The notes: generated by a model from the sequence alone, not told the origin. A stretch of DNA of 64,000 nucleotides from Capnocytophaga canis (GCF_000827555.1 NZ_CDOI01000001.1:122045-186044); one strand, 5' to 3'; counted from the first letter of the stretch, positions 36,350 through 46,900 are shown. A program made the numbers and translations.

Positions 36350-37885
36350 CTATCCCAACCAACCTTCACGATCTAAACTTCGGTATTGGATTGCTTCCCC
36401 AATATGGTTTTGATTGATAGTTTCACTTTGGTCTAAATCGGCTATAGTCCGTGCTACTTTCAAAATACGGTCATATGCACGAGCCGAAAGATTCAAGCGA
36501 CTCATTGCATCTTTCAACATCGAAAGTGAAGTTTCATCTAATTTGCAGAATTTTCGTATCTGTTTGGTATTCATTTGAGCGTTGTAGTGTATGTTTTCAT
36601 ACTCTCTAAATCGAGCAGTTTGTATATTTCTCGCTGCAATGACACGCTCTCGAATAGTATTACTACTTTCTGACTTATGTTCTGATGACAATTTTTCAAA
36701 CGGCACAGGGTTTACCTCGATGTGTATATCAATTCGGTCTAACAAAGGTCCTGAAATTTTACTCAAATAGCGTTGCATTTCGGCAGGTGTTGAGGTCATT
36801 GGAGCATTGGGATCGTTGAAATAACCACTGGGACTTGGATTCATACTTGCCACCAACATAAAAGATGCAGGATAGGTTATGGTAAATTTAGCTCTTGAAA
36901 TGGTTACTTCACGGTCTTCCAGAGGCTGTCGCATCACTTCCAAGACGGTACGCTTAAACTCGGGCAACTCATCTAAAAATAAAACTCCATTGTGAGCCAA
37001 TGAAATTTCACCGGGTTGGGGATATGACCCTCCACCGACTAACGCCACATCAGAAATGGTATGATGAGGACTACGGAACGGACGGTGATACATCAAACCA
37101 CTGTCTTTAACCCGCCCCACAATGCTATGTATTTTTGTCGTTTCCAAAGCTTCGTGCAAAGTCATTGGTGGCAAAATACTTGGTAAACGCTTTGCTAACA
37201 TCGTTTTCCCAGATCCTGGAGGCCCTATCAGAATGATATTATGCCCTCCTGCTGCTGCAATTTCCATACAACGTTTGATTGATTCCTGCCCTTTAACATC
37301 CGCAAAATCGAACTCCGGTGAATCTATCTGTTTATAGAATTCCTCACGAGTATTAACAACCGTTTTTTCAAGTTCCTTTTCTCCGTTAAAAAAGTCAATA
37401 ACATCTTTGATATTTTCCACTCCATAGACGTCCAAATCATTGACAATAGCGGCTTCCTTCGCATTTTGAACTGGTAGGATGAATCCCTTGAATTTCTCTT
37501 TTCTAGCTTGAATGGCTATCGGCAAAGCTCCTTTGATAGGCTGTAAACTCCCGTCTAAGGATAACTCACCCATAATTATATACTCCGAAAGGCGATCGCT
37601 TTCCACCTGTCCGTTAGCTGCCAAAATCCCGATGGCAAAACTCATATCATACGCTGAACCTTCTTTACGCATATCAGCAGGAGCCATATTTATAGTGATT
37701 TTCTTTCCTGGAATTTTGTAGCCTATATTTTGAAGTGCAGCAGCAATACGGTAGTTACTTTCTTTGATGGCATTATCGGGCAAACCAACCAAATGGTACC
37801 CCACACCTTTGTCTATATTCACTTCAATGGTAATAGTGGTTGCTTCTACTCCAAAAACAGCACTTCCGTATATTTTTACAAGCAT
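36350..37885 (-). CDS. YifB/ComM family Mg-chelatase-like AAA+ ATPase
   Basis: 511 residues from the ATG at 37885 ([12 protein letters not shown], the family start); a TTG nine bases upstream is in frame. An N-terminal Lon-S5-like domain (1-165; [15 protein letters not shown]) precedes the AAA+ core (Walker [15 protein letters not shown], Walker [12 protein letters not shown], then MNPSPSGY and [11 protein letters not shown]) and a C-terminal helical domain [21 protein letters not shown]. ComM is a helicase that supports branch migration when DNA is taken up by natural transformation. A full promoter lies directly upstream. Confidence 0.95.
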   Translation of the reverse strand: MLVKIYGSAVFGVEATTITIEVNIDKGVGYHLVGLPDNAIKESNYRIAAALQNIGYKIPGKKITINMAPADMRKEGSAYDMSFAIGILAANGQVESDRLSEYIIMGELSLDGSLQPIKGALPIAIQARKEKFKGFILPVQNAKEAAIVNDLDVYGVENIKDVIDFFNGEKELEKTVVNTREEFYKQIDSPEFDFADVKGQESIKRCMEIAAAGGHNIILIGPPGSGKTMLAKRLPSILPPMTLHEALETTKIHSIVGRVKDSGLMYHRPFRSPHHTISDVALVGGGSYPQPGEISLAHNGVLFLDELPEFKRTVLEVMRQPLEDREVTISRAKFTITYPASFMLVASMNPSPSGYFNDPNAPMTSTPAEMQRYLSKISGPLLDRIDIHIEVNPVPFEKLSSEHKSESSNTIRERVIAARNIQTARFREYENIHYNAQMNTKQIRKFCKLDETSLSMLKDAMSRLNLSARAYDRILKVARTIADLDQSETINQNHIGEAIQYRSLDREGWLG

Positions 37886-37907
37886 AAAATCCAATGTATT
37901 AGTTCTA

Positions 37908-37938
37908 CAAAGGTATTTTATATTTTGAAAAAAAACAA
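37908..37938 (-). promoter_or_regulatory. Promoter of the YifB/ComM gene
   Basis: On the minus strand TTG (37938-37936), 20-base spacer and TACCTTTG (37915-37908). Start of transcription near 37901 leaves a leader of about 16 bases and supports the ATG at 37885. Confidence 0.7.
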
Positions 37939-37957
37939 GTTTTTAAAGCGTTGAAAA

Positions 37958-38239
37958 TTATTTTATTCTAAAAGAACCCTTTTCATTGATTTTCATAATG
38001 AGTTGTTCCCGTTTACCTTGGAGTGTAAATGTACTTTTTAATTTTAGCTGTGATTTGGTAATTGCTACGATGGAATAACTTCCTTTGGGAAGAAAAAATG
38101 AAGATCAACATGTTCCCGCAACGATGTTTTCAGAAAAATAAGGTTCAATACTGACAGAAACCGATTCAAAATAATTATTTCTGATAGTAAGATGATACTG
38201 TTCAGGTTCAATGGCATCTTTTCTGTGAAAAAATATATG
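37958..38239 (-). pseudogene. Remnant of an unidentified gene (C-terminal part, internal stop)
   Basis: Reading the minus strand from 38239 gives about 90 coherent residues ending at a stop at 37960-37958, interrupted once by an in-frame TGA near 38107. Before the stop the text contains KDAIEPEQYHLTIRNNYFES; after it, LPKGSYSIVAITKSQLKLK and IMKINEKGSFRIK. The residue pattern (alternating hydrophobic strands) looks like real protein, and there is a TAG just before the segment and no start codon. I do not recognise the family. It is probably the decayed tail of a secreted beta-rich protein. Confidence 0.55.
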
Positions 38240-38393
38240 CTATATCAGTAAAAAAGAGTGCTTGTTTGAATTTTTTTAAGATAATAATGTTAATATTTTC
38301 TTAAAAAATAAACAGTTCAGGTTCATTTTTTGACCGTTCATGCATAAATTGCTTTTTTTGAACAGAAAATGTTAAAATTTCATGTGGCACAAA

Positions 38394-38425
38394 TTTGGTT
38401 AGAAGAAAATAGATATGTACATTTG
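38394..38425 (+). promoter_or_regulatory. Promoter of candidate small RNA
   Basis: TTTG (38394-38397), 20-base spacer and TACATTTG (38418-38425), an exact fit to the phylum's consensus with no gene of normal size behind it before a terminator. Confidence 0.65.
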
Positions 38426-38431
38426 TACCAC

Positions 38432-38526
38432 AAATTATCTCTTTGAGAGTACAAACTCTCAGAAGGAAATCATTAATCATCTCTTTATATGGAAAAGGTT
38501 GTCTATATTCAATAGCAACCTTTTTT
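38432..38526 (+). ncRNA. Candidate small RNA of about 95 nt
   Basis: The predicted transcript starts just after a consensus promoter, contains a perfect hairpin (GAGAGT-ACAA-ACTCTC, 38445-38460), a single-stranded A/T-rich middle, and ends in a strong intrinsic terminator. The only open frame is 8 codons (38489-38515, MEKVVYIQ), which lies inside the terminator stem. It may be a free-standing small RNA, or a leader that attenuates the acyltransferase gene 75 bases further on. I cannot match it to a named RNA family. Confidence 0.5.
38493..38526 (+). terminator. Terminator of candidate small RNA
   Basis: AAAAGGTTG and CTAT on the left pair with ATAG and CAACCTTTT on the right with one bulged base, then a run of T. 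Confidence 0.8.
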
Positions 38527-38563
38527 CTTGTAAATAAAACCGTTTATCATTCATATTTTTTTG

Positions 38564-38571
38564 TAGCTTTG
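38564..38571 (+). promoter_or_regulatory. -7 box of the acyltransferase gene
   Basis: TAGCTTTG matches TAnnTTTG, 31 bases before the ATG at 38602. Confidence 0.5.
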
Positions 38572-38601
38572 CACCCGTTTTATGAAAAACATATTTCTTA
38601 A

Positions 38602-39798
38602 ATGAAAAATCCTGTATTCCGACTGTACTTTATTGATGTCATGAGAGCTTTTGCCATTTGCATGATGTTACAAGGTCACTTTGTTGATGGCTTGTTAGCA
38701 AATGAATTTCGAAACTCAGAAAATATTTTTTATTCTACATGGTTGTTTTTTAGAGGATTAACAGCTCCTGTATTTTTCACCGTATCAGGTTTTATTTTCA
38801 TGTTCCTCTTAGCTAAAGAAAAAACAGACGAAAAAATAGGATGGAATCACTCACGTGTTATTAAAGGAATCCGCAGAGGTATTGTATTGATTATCACCGC
38901 ATATCTACTCAGAACACATATTAGAAGTCTATTGGTTTACGGAAAAATATATCCAAACACCTATATGATTGACGTATTGCATTGCATTGGGTTATCTCTA
39001 CTATTTCTAATTTCAATTTATTTGTTTTCCTATCGAAAGAAAATTTACGTAATGCCATCAATTTTGTTAGGTTTCACACTAATTTCTTTTGTCTTTGCAC
39101 CTATCTATTCAGCGATGAACTACGATTTTCTACCGATAGCACTAGCAAATTATTTCACAAAAGCGAACGGATCGGTGTTTACGATTTTCCCTTGGTTTGG
39201 TTACGCTTCCTTTGGTGCGTTTATGGGCGTCTTGTTTAGTATCTTTCGTAATAATAAATATGTTTATAGCTACGCAATTGTTTTCACATCTTTTTTCGGG
39301 TTGGTGCTATCCTTTATCTTTTCTCCATTCCTTTTATGGGTGAATCAACTAACAAACAGCGATTTAGCATTATTACTTGCCAAAAACGAGATATTCAATC
39401 GTTTAGGAAATGTTTTATTAGTATTTACAGTGTTCATGGCATTACGAAATGTGATTATGTCTGAAAAAATCCGCAGTATCGGACAAAATACATTGTCGAT
39501 TTATATCATCCATTACATCATTCTTTACGGAAGTTTTACCGGATTCGGATTGTATCAGTATTTTCATTTTAGTTTAAATCCGTACATAACTATTATAGGA
39601 GCATTGCTCTTTGTAGCGTTAAACATCTGGATTTCATTCAGATACAATCACTGGAAATTTATTGTATTTGAAAAACTGCAATTTGTTATCACTGAAATAA
39701 AACAAGCCTTCATCGAAGGATATCGCCTAAGTACTAGGTTTTTCCTGAGACTCAAAAATCAAATATTATTACTACTATTGGCGTTCACCCGAAAATAA
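38602..39798 (+). CDS. Polytopic membrane protein, DUF1624/heparan-alpha-glucosaminide acetyltransferase type
   Basis: 398 residues with about ten hydrophobic helices. The N-terminus RLYFIDVMRAFAICMMLQGH and the following FFRGLTAPVFFTVSGFIFMF are typical of the acyltransferase-3/DUF1624 group, in which a membrane-embedded His transfers acetyl groups from cytoplasmic acetyl-CoA to an extracytoplasmic sugar. The acceptor is unknown; surface polysaccharide or cell-wall sugar is a reasonable guess. The gene stands alone and ends 10 bases before the convergent folC stop. Confidence 0.85.
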   Translation: MKNPVFRLYFIDVMRAFAICMMLQGHFVDGLLANEFRNSENIFYSTWLFFRGLTAPVFFTVSGFIFMFLLAKEKTDEKIGWNHSRVIKGIRRGIVLIITAYLLRTHIRSLLVYGKIYPNTYMIDVLHCIGLSLLFLISIYLFSYRKKIYVMPSILLGFTLISFVFAPIYSAMNYDFLPIALANYFTKANGSVFTIFPWFGYASFGAFMGVLFSIFRNNKYVYSYAIVFTSFFGLVLSFIFSPFLLWVNQLTNSDLALLLAKNEIFNRLGNVLLVFTVFMALRNVIMSEKIRSIGQNTLSIYIIHYIILYGSFTGFGLYQYFHFSLNPYITIIGALLFVALNIWISFRYNHWKFIVFEKLQFVITEIKQAFIEGYRLSTRFFLRLKNQILLLLLAFTRK

Positions 39799-39808
39799 TG
39801 GATGCCAA

Positions 39809-41023
39809 CTAAACAACCTCAGCAACAACAAACGTACTGCCTCCTACGAAAATAAAATCTTCGGGGGTAGCATTCTTTTTTGCAAAAGTGAGTGCCAATT
39901 CTACCGAAGAGTAAGTATCTCCTTTTAAATTATTTTTGTTCGCCAATTCCTTTAAAAGATGTACATCCAACCCTCTTGGGATATTTGGCTTACAAAAATA
40001 ATAATGAGCTGTTTTTGGAAACATTTTCAATACAGTTTCTACATCTTTTTCTTTTACAAACCCTAAAACAATATGTAAGTTTTTATAAGTTTCCTTTGCA
40101 ATTTGGTCAAGAACATAGGATAACCCTGCCTCATTATGCCCTGTGTCACAGATAATTTTAGGATTTTCACCAAGTGTTTGCCAACGACCTTTTAAATTGG
40201 TATTTTTCACAACGCTTTTGAGTCCAATAGCGATGTTTTCTTCTGAAATATCCCAAAAATGGTTGCGTAAAAAATCTAAAACGGCAATAACCCCTTTAAT
40301 ATTTTTCTTTTGATAAAACCCTTTCAAATCGGTGGTTAAATGAGTTTTTATTTCATTAGCGAAAACAATTGGAGCGTTTTCTTCTTTTGCTTTTTGAATG
40401 AAGACATCTGCCGTTTGCTCATCATATTCGCTGATAACCACGGGTGTATTTCTTTTAATAATTCCAGCCTTTTCAGAAGCTATTTTAGGAAGTGTATTAC
40501 CTAATATATCCGTATGATCTTTTGAAATGTTTGTAATCAATGACACTTCAGGAATTATAATATTGGTAGAATCAAAACGTCCTCCCAAACCAACCTCAAT
40601 CACAGCTATATCCACTTGCTGTTTAGCAAAATAATCAAAGGCAAGTCCCACGGTCATTTCAAAAAAAGAGAGATTGTTAGCTTCGAAAAAAGATCGGTAA
40701 TTAGCAATGAACTCAACTACCTCTTCCTGTGGAATTTCAAAGCCATTAATTTTTATTCGCTCCCGAAAATCACGTAAATGAGGAGAAGTATATAACCCCA
40801 CTTTATAACCTGCCTCTTGTAGGACAGATGCCAACATATGGCTTGAAGAGCCTTTTCCGTTGGTTCCTGCGACATGTATGGTCTTAAATTTCGTTTGAGG
40901 ATGTCCTAATTCGGTAACTAATTTTTGAATGTTATCAAGTTTATGGTTCAAAGCGCTACGTCCTTGTTGTTGAAACATCGGTAGTCTACTGAACATCCAA
41001 TTGAGTGTTTGTTGATAGTCCAA
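39809..41023 (-). CDS. folC: Folylpolyglutamate synthase / dihydrofolate synthase
   Basis: 404 residues, Mur-ligase-like fold. Adds glutamate to dihydropteroate and then to reduced folates, ATP-dependent, cytoplasmic. Motifs: P-loop HVAGTNGKGSSSHMLASVL, LYTSPHLRDFRERIKING, EVGLGGRFDSTNII and the second-domain CDTGHNEAGL. It is the last gene of a tightly packed set with exbB, exbD and tonB: only 2 bases separate it from tonB. Confidence 0.96.
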   Translation of the reverse strand: MDYQQTLNWMFSRLPMFQQQGRSALNHKLDNIQKLVTELGHPQTKFKTIHVAGTNGKGSSSHMLASVLQEAGYKVGLYTSPHLRDFRERIKINGFEIPQEEVVEFIANYRSFFEANNLSFFEMTVGLAFDYFAKQQVDIAVIEVGLGGRFDSTNIIIPEVSLITNISKDHTDILGNTLPKIASEKAGIIKRNTPVVISEYDEQTADVFIQKAKEENAPIVFANEIKTHLTTDLKGFYQKKNIKGVIAVLDFLRNHFWDISEENIAIGLKSVVKNTNLKGRWQTLGENPKIICDTGHNEAGLSYVLDQIAKETYKNLHIVLGFVKEKDVETVLKMFPKTAHYYFCKPNIPRGLDVHLLKELANKNNLKGDTYSSVELALTFAKKNATPEDFIFVGGSTFVVAEVV

Positions 41024-41025
41024 GG

Positions 41026-41883
41026 TTATTCTCCTAACTTAAAATTAACGACAATAAATCCAACTTGACGAGCAGGAGCATTGCTGTCGGCATTCCATTT
41101 GTGCTTGAAAGCTGTTTTCCGAGCTGCTTCAAGCAAACAAGGTTCTCTACTGGTTGTTCCACGAGCTCCTGGGGTAGCTTTCACAACATTCCCATTTTGG
41201 TCAACTTCGATTTGTACAACGACTACGCCTTCTTCATTGCAGTTTTGTATCTCTTTTCCTTCAGCTTGAATGCTACGACCTTTAAGCCCCCAACCCTTAC
41301 CGCTAGTTCCAGAGCCTCCTGCTCCGTAGTAAGAGTTTGCGTATGGATCACCATTCGGATCACCTTTGTATCCTCCAACCTTATCGTCACCCTGCCCTGA
41401 TGTAGCATTACCACCAGCATTGGCTGCCCCCAGAATACTTGACAGTGCATCCGTAGCTTCTTTTGAAGGCTTAGGGGTTTCTTTTGGAGTTTCAGATGCA
41501 GTTGGTTTTGGATTCTCTTTAGGTTTCTCCTTTTTAGGTTCGTCTTTTTTCTTTTCTTCTTTCTTAGGTTCGTTTGTAGTAGCGACAACCTCTTCATCAG
41601 TATTCTCTTGAGCTAATAAGTTTTCTTTTACCTCTTCGATTTTAGTTTCTTGAGGCTGTGAAGGTTGTTCAACACGCGTGGACTCAGATCGAGAAGCACT
41701 GGGTGGCGGTGTACGCTGTCCACTTCCCATCAAATCTACACCAAAAATGACATCTACCCCATTTTCAGGCGGAGGGTCTAAATATTTCAGACCTGTAAAA
41801 AACAACAAAAAAACCGTAATCGCCATAATAAATATGGTGATAACTAATGATTTACGTTTGTGTTTTGTATCTACTATACTCAT
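41026..41883 (-). CDS. tonB: TonB energy transducer
   Basis: 285 residues. One N-terminal membrane helix (about 12-31), a Pro/Lys/Glu-rich stretch (about 90-145, KKDEPKKEKPKENPKP) long enough to span the periplasm, a Gly/Asn-rich spacer (155-200) and a TonB-type C-terminal domain (EEGVVVVQIEVDQNGNVVKA, RKTAFKHKW, VNFKLGE). The C-terminal domain has two cysteines (QNCNEEG and EPCLLEA) in the same places as the orphan TonB-like protein at 2876-3817. Neighbours exbD (7 bases upstream) and exbB complete the motor. TolA-like function is a possible alternative. Confidence 0.88.
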   Translation of the reverse strand: MSIVDTKHKRKSLVITIFIMAITVFLLFFTGLKYLDPPPENGVDVIFGVDLMGSGQRTPPPSASRSESTRVEQPSQPQETKIEEVKENLLAQENTDEEVVATTNEPKKEEKKKDEPKKEKPKENPKPTASETPKETPKPSKEATDALSSILGAANAGGNATSGQGDDKVGGYKGDPNGDPYANSYYGAGGSGTSGKGWGLKGRSIQAEGKEIQNCNEEGVVVVQIEVDQNGNVVKATPGARGTTSREPCLLEAARKTAFKHKWNADSNAPARQVGFIVVNFKLGE

Positions 41884-41890
41884 ATTTCCT

Positions 41891-42277
41891 TTACTTCGGG
41901 CGTACAGCCAAAATAACCTTATATTGATTTTGGTTAGCGATGTCCATTACTGTCACGGCGTTCTCTATCGGTACGCTTTCTTCTACTCTCAAAATGATTG
42001 TAGGCTTTTCTACATCTTTAAGAGCATTTCTCAATTCTGTTTCTAAATTTTCAACCGCAACAGGTTTCCTATCAATAAAATAATCTAATTTCTTATTGAT
42101 ACTCACAGAAACATTCTGCGTATTTGTTGATTTTCCTTTGGCTTTGGGCAATAGCAAATCCAGCGCATTAGGACTGTTAGCCGTAATCATAAAAAACACT
42201 AACAGCAAAAACACAATATCGGTCATTGAGGACATGCTAAATTCTGCACTTACCTTGTTTCTACCTCTGATTTTCAT
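41891..42277 (-). CDS. exbD: Biopolymer transport protein ExbD
   Basis: 128 residues, one membrane helix near the N-terminus with the proton-carrying Asp20 in SSMTDIVFLLLVFFMI, and a small periplasmic domain ending with the PTIILRVEESVPIENAVTVM region typical of ExbD/TolR. It couples proton flow to TonB together with ExbB. The gene lies between exbB and tonB with short gaps. Confidence 0.95.
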   Translation of the reverse strand: MKIRGRNKVSAEFSMSSMTDIVFLLLVFFMITANSPNALDLLLPKAKGKSTNTQNVSVSINKKLDYFIDRKPVAVENLETELRNALKDVEKPTIILRVEESVPIENAVTVMDIANQNQYKVILAVRPK

Positions 42278-42298
42278 TGTTTTACGAATGTTAAAATG

Positions 42299-42994
42299 TT
42301 ATAGAGGTTCGTTCAACAAATCTAAAAACTCTACCACGTTTGCTTCCATTTGGTGAACCACTTTGTCAGTACGAACCACCAAGTGGTTATAGCCAATATA
42401 AGCAATAATTCCCACTATAAGTCCAGCTACTGTAGTTGCCATAGCCGTGTAGATACCACTTGCTAATGACCCCATTTCAGCCTGACCTCCTGCGGATGCC
42501 ATCTCATGGAACGATAAAATCATACCAACAACTGTTCCTAAAAATCCAATCATAGGACCTGCTCCCGCAATAGTAGCCAAAATAGCAGTATTTTTCTCTA
42601 ATTTATATACCTCTAATGTTCCTGCATTTTCAATGGCTTTGTTGATGTCATCAAGAGGCTTACCAATGCGAGAAATCCCCTTTTCAATCAAGCGAGATAC
42701 CGGTGAGTTTGACTGCAAACAAAACATTCGTGCCGCATCTAACTTCCCTGCTAAAATGCTATCTCTAATTTTCATCATAAAATTCCTATCTACCTTGGAA
42801 GCTGCATTGATGGCAAATAATCGTTCAAAATAAATGAACAAAGCCACTGTAAGCATAGCAAATAGTACAGCAATGATGATAATACTTGAGGTACCACCAT
42901 TAACAATTAAATCCATAACGGAAAGCGTTTTTTCCTCAACAAGAGCAGTTTCACTTGCAACACCAAGTGAATCAATAGATGTCTGTAATGCCAT
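42299..42994 (-). CDS. exbB: MotA/TolQ/ExbB proton channel protein
   Basis: 231 residues with three membrane helices (about 32-52, 135-157, 178-200). The conserved TolQ/ExbB block is intact: LATIAGAGPMIGFLGTVVGM and GSLASGIYTAMATTVAGLIV. Forms the proton channel with ExbD that drives TonB. It is the first gene of the exbB-exbD-tonB-folC operon and has a promoter upstream. Confidence 0.95.
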   Translation of the reverse strand: MALQTSIDSLGVASETALVEEKTLSVMDLIVNGGTSSIIIIAVLFAMLTVALFIYFERLFAINAASKVDRNFMMKIRDSILAGKLDAARMFCLQSNSPVSRLIEKGISRIGKPLDDINKAIENAGTLEVYKLEKNTAILATIAGAGPMIGFLGTVVGMILSFHEMASAGGQAEMGSLASGIYTAMATTVAGLIVGIIAYIGYNHLVVRTDKVVHQMEANVVEFLDLLNEPL

Positions 42995-43025
42995 AATAAT
43001 TAGTTAAGTTATTTCTTTAAACCCG

Positions 43026-43057
43026 CAAAAATAACAATTAATTTATTTATACCACAA
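43026..43057 (-). promoter_or_regulatory. Promoter of exbB-exbD-tonB-folC
   Basis: On the minus strand TTG (43057-43055), about 21-base spacer and TATTTTTG (43033-43026), 32 bases before the exbB ATG. Confidence 0.6.
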
Positions 43058-43163
43058 TATTTTTTATTGATTTTTTGTTTTAAATACTATAAATGTTCCT
43101 CTTCAGCATCTTGACTAAAAGAGAGAGATGATTTTATCTTGGAATGCACTTCCTAAAGTTAGA

Positions 43164-43880
43164 TCAAAATAGCGTTTGCAGAACTTCCAAAGATTTATTT
43201 CTTTTAAAATTTGGAAAATGCCACTCGTAATATTTCAACAAACTGTTTAACAAACTATTACGAATAATTCTATTGGTTTTTACACTTTCTAAATCGGTAT
43301 ACGAAGTTTGAATGATACGTTTGAACAAAGCTAAAGCTTCGCCCGAAATGCTGTACTTACTCTGGTCAATAGTAGTAAAAATACCCTCCTCAACATTGAA
43401 AAACTGATGATTATCATCGAAAGTGTTAGGATAAAAACCTAAATAGTACGTCATATCAACTAAAAATTTTAGATGGAAATTTGCCGAAAATTCATTTTCA
43501 TCAAAAAAATGAAGTTTTTCTTCTAAAAATCGATAAAATTCAGGTTCCTTGTGTTCCACATTGCAAACAATAGCACTTATTTCCGAAAGCAACATCACCA
43601 CTGAACTTTTCAAAACATTGGTGTGTAACGAACGGTAAAAGCGCTTTAATTTAGCTTCTTTAATGCGTCCCAATGTTCCAGAATCTTTGTTTAAGGCTAT
43701 CAGCTCCAATTGTGTAAAAGGTTGAAAAAGAGCCATCTTTAAAGTTGTTTTCTTAGATGATAATACACCTTGTAGCAGATAACTACGCATACCATATTCC
43801 TTTGTAAAACATTTGACAATCAAACTACTGTCAGTATATTTCATAGAGGAAATAACAATAGCATCGGTTTTTGTATACAT
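43164..43880 (-). CDS. recO: DNA repair protein RecO
   Basis: 238 residues from the ATG at 43880 (MYTKTDAIVISSMKYTDSSL, the family start); an in-frame ATG at 43913 would add 11 residues and lies within the promoter. An N-terminal OB fold (1-80) is followed by a helical domain. RecO anneals single strands and loads RecA with RecR. The zinc-finger cysteines found in many RecO proteins are missing, as in other Flavobacteriaceae. Confidence 0.93.
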   Translation of the reverse strand: MYTKTDAIVISSMKYTDSSLIVKCFTKEYGMRSYLLQGVLSSKKTTLKMALFQPFTQLELIALNKDSGTLGRIKEAKLKRFYRSLHTNVLKSSVVMLLSEISAIVCNVEHKEPEFYRFLEEKLHFFDENEFSANFHLKFLVDMTYYLGFYPNTFDDNHQFFNVEEGIFTTIDQSKYSISGEALALFKRIIQTSYTDLESVKTNRIIRNSLLNSLLKYYEWHFPNFKRNKSLEVLQTLF

Positions 43881-43902
43881 GGGTAGGATAAAACTTTGGT
43901 GG

Positions 43903-43910
43903 CAAAGATA
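43903..43910 (-). promoter_or_regulatory. -7 box of recO
   Basis: Reads TATCTTTG on the minus strand, 23 bases before the ATG; divergent from the next promoter. Confidence 0.55.
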
Positions 43911-43931
43911 CAACTTTTTGTAACACTTTTC

Positions 43932-43962
43932 TTTGAGATTTTGATATTTTCTCGTACCTTTA
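43932..43962 (+). promoter_or_regulatory. Promoter of the alpha-2-macroglobulin gene
   Basis: TTTG (43932-43935), 19-base spacer and TACCTTTA (43955-43962), one mismatch to TAnnTTTG, 24 bases before the ATG at 43986. Confidence 0.6.
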
Positions 43963-43985
43963 CGGCTCCTTTAAAAATAATCATT

Positions 43986-46900
43986 ATGAAAAATAGTTTT
44001 ATCATCTTATTCATCTTCTTTACAGCCTTGGGATGTAAAAAGGATGGTGCAAATTTTAACAGTAATCCATTGATTTACAAGGATTACATTACAGGGTTTT
44101 CTAATGGATTAGTCTCTGCCGAATCCCATTTCAAAGTAACGCTGAATGAGGCTATCTCTCAGGAAAAGTTGGACAAAATTGATAATCTAAAACTTTTTGA
44201 TATTTCTCCAAGAGTGAAAGGAAAGGTTGTGGCATTGAATAACCGACACATTGAATTTGTCCCAGAAGAACGTCTGAGTCAGGACACTGAATACAAAATT
44301 TCGTTTCAGTTGAAAAAATTATTTGACGTATCATCTGATTTAGAAGTATTTAACTTTACTGTTAAAACTTTTCAACAGGCATATAAAATTAAACAAGGAG
44401 ATTTGCAGTCTTACAACGAAAACTTATGTTTCTTAAATGCCGAATTGCTTACCAATGATGCACTTGCATATGAAGAGGTGCAGAAATTAGTAACTGCAAA
44501 AGTAGGAGACAAAAGCATTTCAGTTAAAGTATCACCACAGACGAGTGAAAATCGTTATCCAATTATTTTTGACAGTATCCCACGTACGGATAAAGAACAA
44601 CGCTTGGTAGTGTCGTGGCGTAACGACCAAGTAGCCGAAGAAAACAAAGAACCTTTTGATTATTTGATTCCTGAAAAGGGAAATTTTAAAGTACTATCAA
44701 TAGTTGTTGACGATAAAACCAACAAATCGTTTTCGGTGAATTTTTCAGAACCTTTGGAAAGAAACCAAAATTTTAATGGATTGGTTTCAAGTGTTTTAGG
44801 AACGGAACAAAAATACAGCACCAATGGGAATGTACTGAAAGTATTTTTAGACGCTCCTGCTGAAGGCGATTACAAGTTATCTGTTTTTCAAGGTATTAAA
44901 AGTGTTTATAATAAACGTTTACGAACAGACTACACCACTAATATTTCTTTTTTACAACAGAAACCTGATTTGCGTTTTATTAAAAATGGTACAATTTTAC
45001 CAAGTTCTGAAAATTTGAAAGTTAACTTTCAAGCAATCAATCTACGAGCAGTTCACGTAACAGTCTATCGTATCTACGAAAATAATGTACTTCAATTTCT
45101 ACAAGAAAACTCTTTACAGTCAAGCAATTCCATTTACAGAGTAGGAAAACCTGTAGCTCGAAAAGTTATTGAATTGACTGAAAGTGCATTATATCCACTG
45201 AAGGAGTGGAACACCTATGCTGTAGACTTGTCATCAATCATCATGCCTGAACCAGGAGCCATCTATCGTGTTGAATTGGGAATGAAAAAGAATTACGCTC
45301 TTTATGGCTGTGGCAAAGATGATGAACCTTTGGATTATTCTTTTGAAGATGAACCTCTTGAAAAAGATAATTTCTATGATGATGACTATTACTATTGGGA
45401 AGGTAGTGACGATCCTTGTGAAGAATCATATTACACATATAGAAGTAAAACAACCAACATCTTAGCTTCCGATCTGGGAGTAATCGCTAAAAAAGGACAA
45501 AATAATAATTACACCATCGTAGTTAATAACATTTTGACTACTGAACCTGTAGCTGGAGCTTTGGTAGAAGTATTTGATTATCAACAGCAAAAGATCAATG
45601 AAGCGAAAACCGATAAAAAGGGAATTGCCAACTTTGATTTGTCATCACGAGCGTTCTTTGCAGCTATTAAGAAGGACAATAGCACAACCTACATTAAAAT
45701 GGATGATGCTATTCCTCAGTCAGTTAGTAAATACGATGTAGATGGAATGCGTTTGCAAAAGGGATTGAATGGATTTGTTTATACAGAGCGTGGTGTTTGG
45801 CGTCCGGGAGATAGTATTTACGTTGGATTTGTACTTAACGATTTTGCTCAGAAAAACCCTGAGAAATTACCTGTAAAATTAACATTTACAGACCCTTATG
45901 GAAAAGTAGTTGCTGAACGTATGCAAAATAGCAATGAATCGAATCACTACATGTTTGGTTTAAGCACCTCACAAGATGCTCCAACTGGGAATTGGAGCGT
46001 AAATATTGCAGCAGGAGCTTCTCGCTATACCAAACAAATTAAGATTGAGACAATTAAACCTAACCGATTAAAAATAGAAAACAGTTTGCATGGACAACAA
46101 ATTTCAGCACGAGGTTCCAACGCTCATTTACGTGTATCATGGTTACATGGAACACCTGCAGGAAATACCCAAGTGAGTATGAAAGCAAAATTCTATCCGA
46201 TGGAAACTCTTTTCAAAGGATATGAAGAATATATATTTAACAACGAAGCATACCAGTTTGAAAATCAAGAAATTGATGTGTACGAAGGAAAAACTGATGA
46301 AACAGGGAATACTAGTTTCTTCTTTAAAACGGAGAATTTGGAAGCTCCTGGAATGTTGCGTGTCAATCTATTGACACAAGCTAGTGAAAGTGGTGGTGAT
46401 TTCAGTACAGATGTTAGTACAGCGTCTTTTTCGCCATACAACAATTATGTTGGATTGGGCTTACCAGAGGTGAACAAATACGGATATTATGGTACCGAAA
46501 AAAAACATACATTCGAAACAATTGTAGTCTCTGAACAAGGTCAGCCATTACGTAACAAACACGTATCGGTTGCTATTTACAAAGTAGGTTGGAATTGGTG
46601 GTGGGATGCTTCTAATCAAAATATTTCAACTTACAACAGTTCAAGCAGTAATTCACTGTATGCAACTACTAGACTAACGACTGATGCCAGTGGAAAAGCT
46701 TCTTTTGACATAGAAATTCCTGACTCGGATTGGGGCAGATATTTCGTCTTACTTTCTAATGAAGACAGTGGACATAAGTCTGGAACTTCTGTTTATTTTG
46801 ATTGGGATTCATGGAGTGGAAAATCACGTAATGTAAGTGGCGATGAGGCTGTAATGCTTACATTAGGAAGTAATAAAAAAGAATATAATGTTGGCGAAAA

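Noticed and set aside
41366..41611. Plus-strand frame opposite tonB
   Set aside because: Results from the Pro/Lys/Glu-rich repeat of tonB read backwards; composition is Ser/Phe/Gly-rich with no independent evidence.
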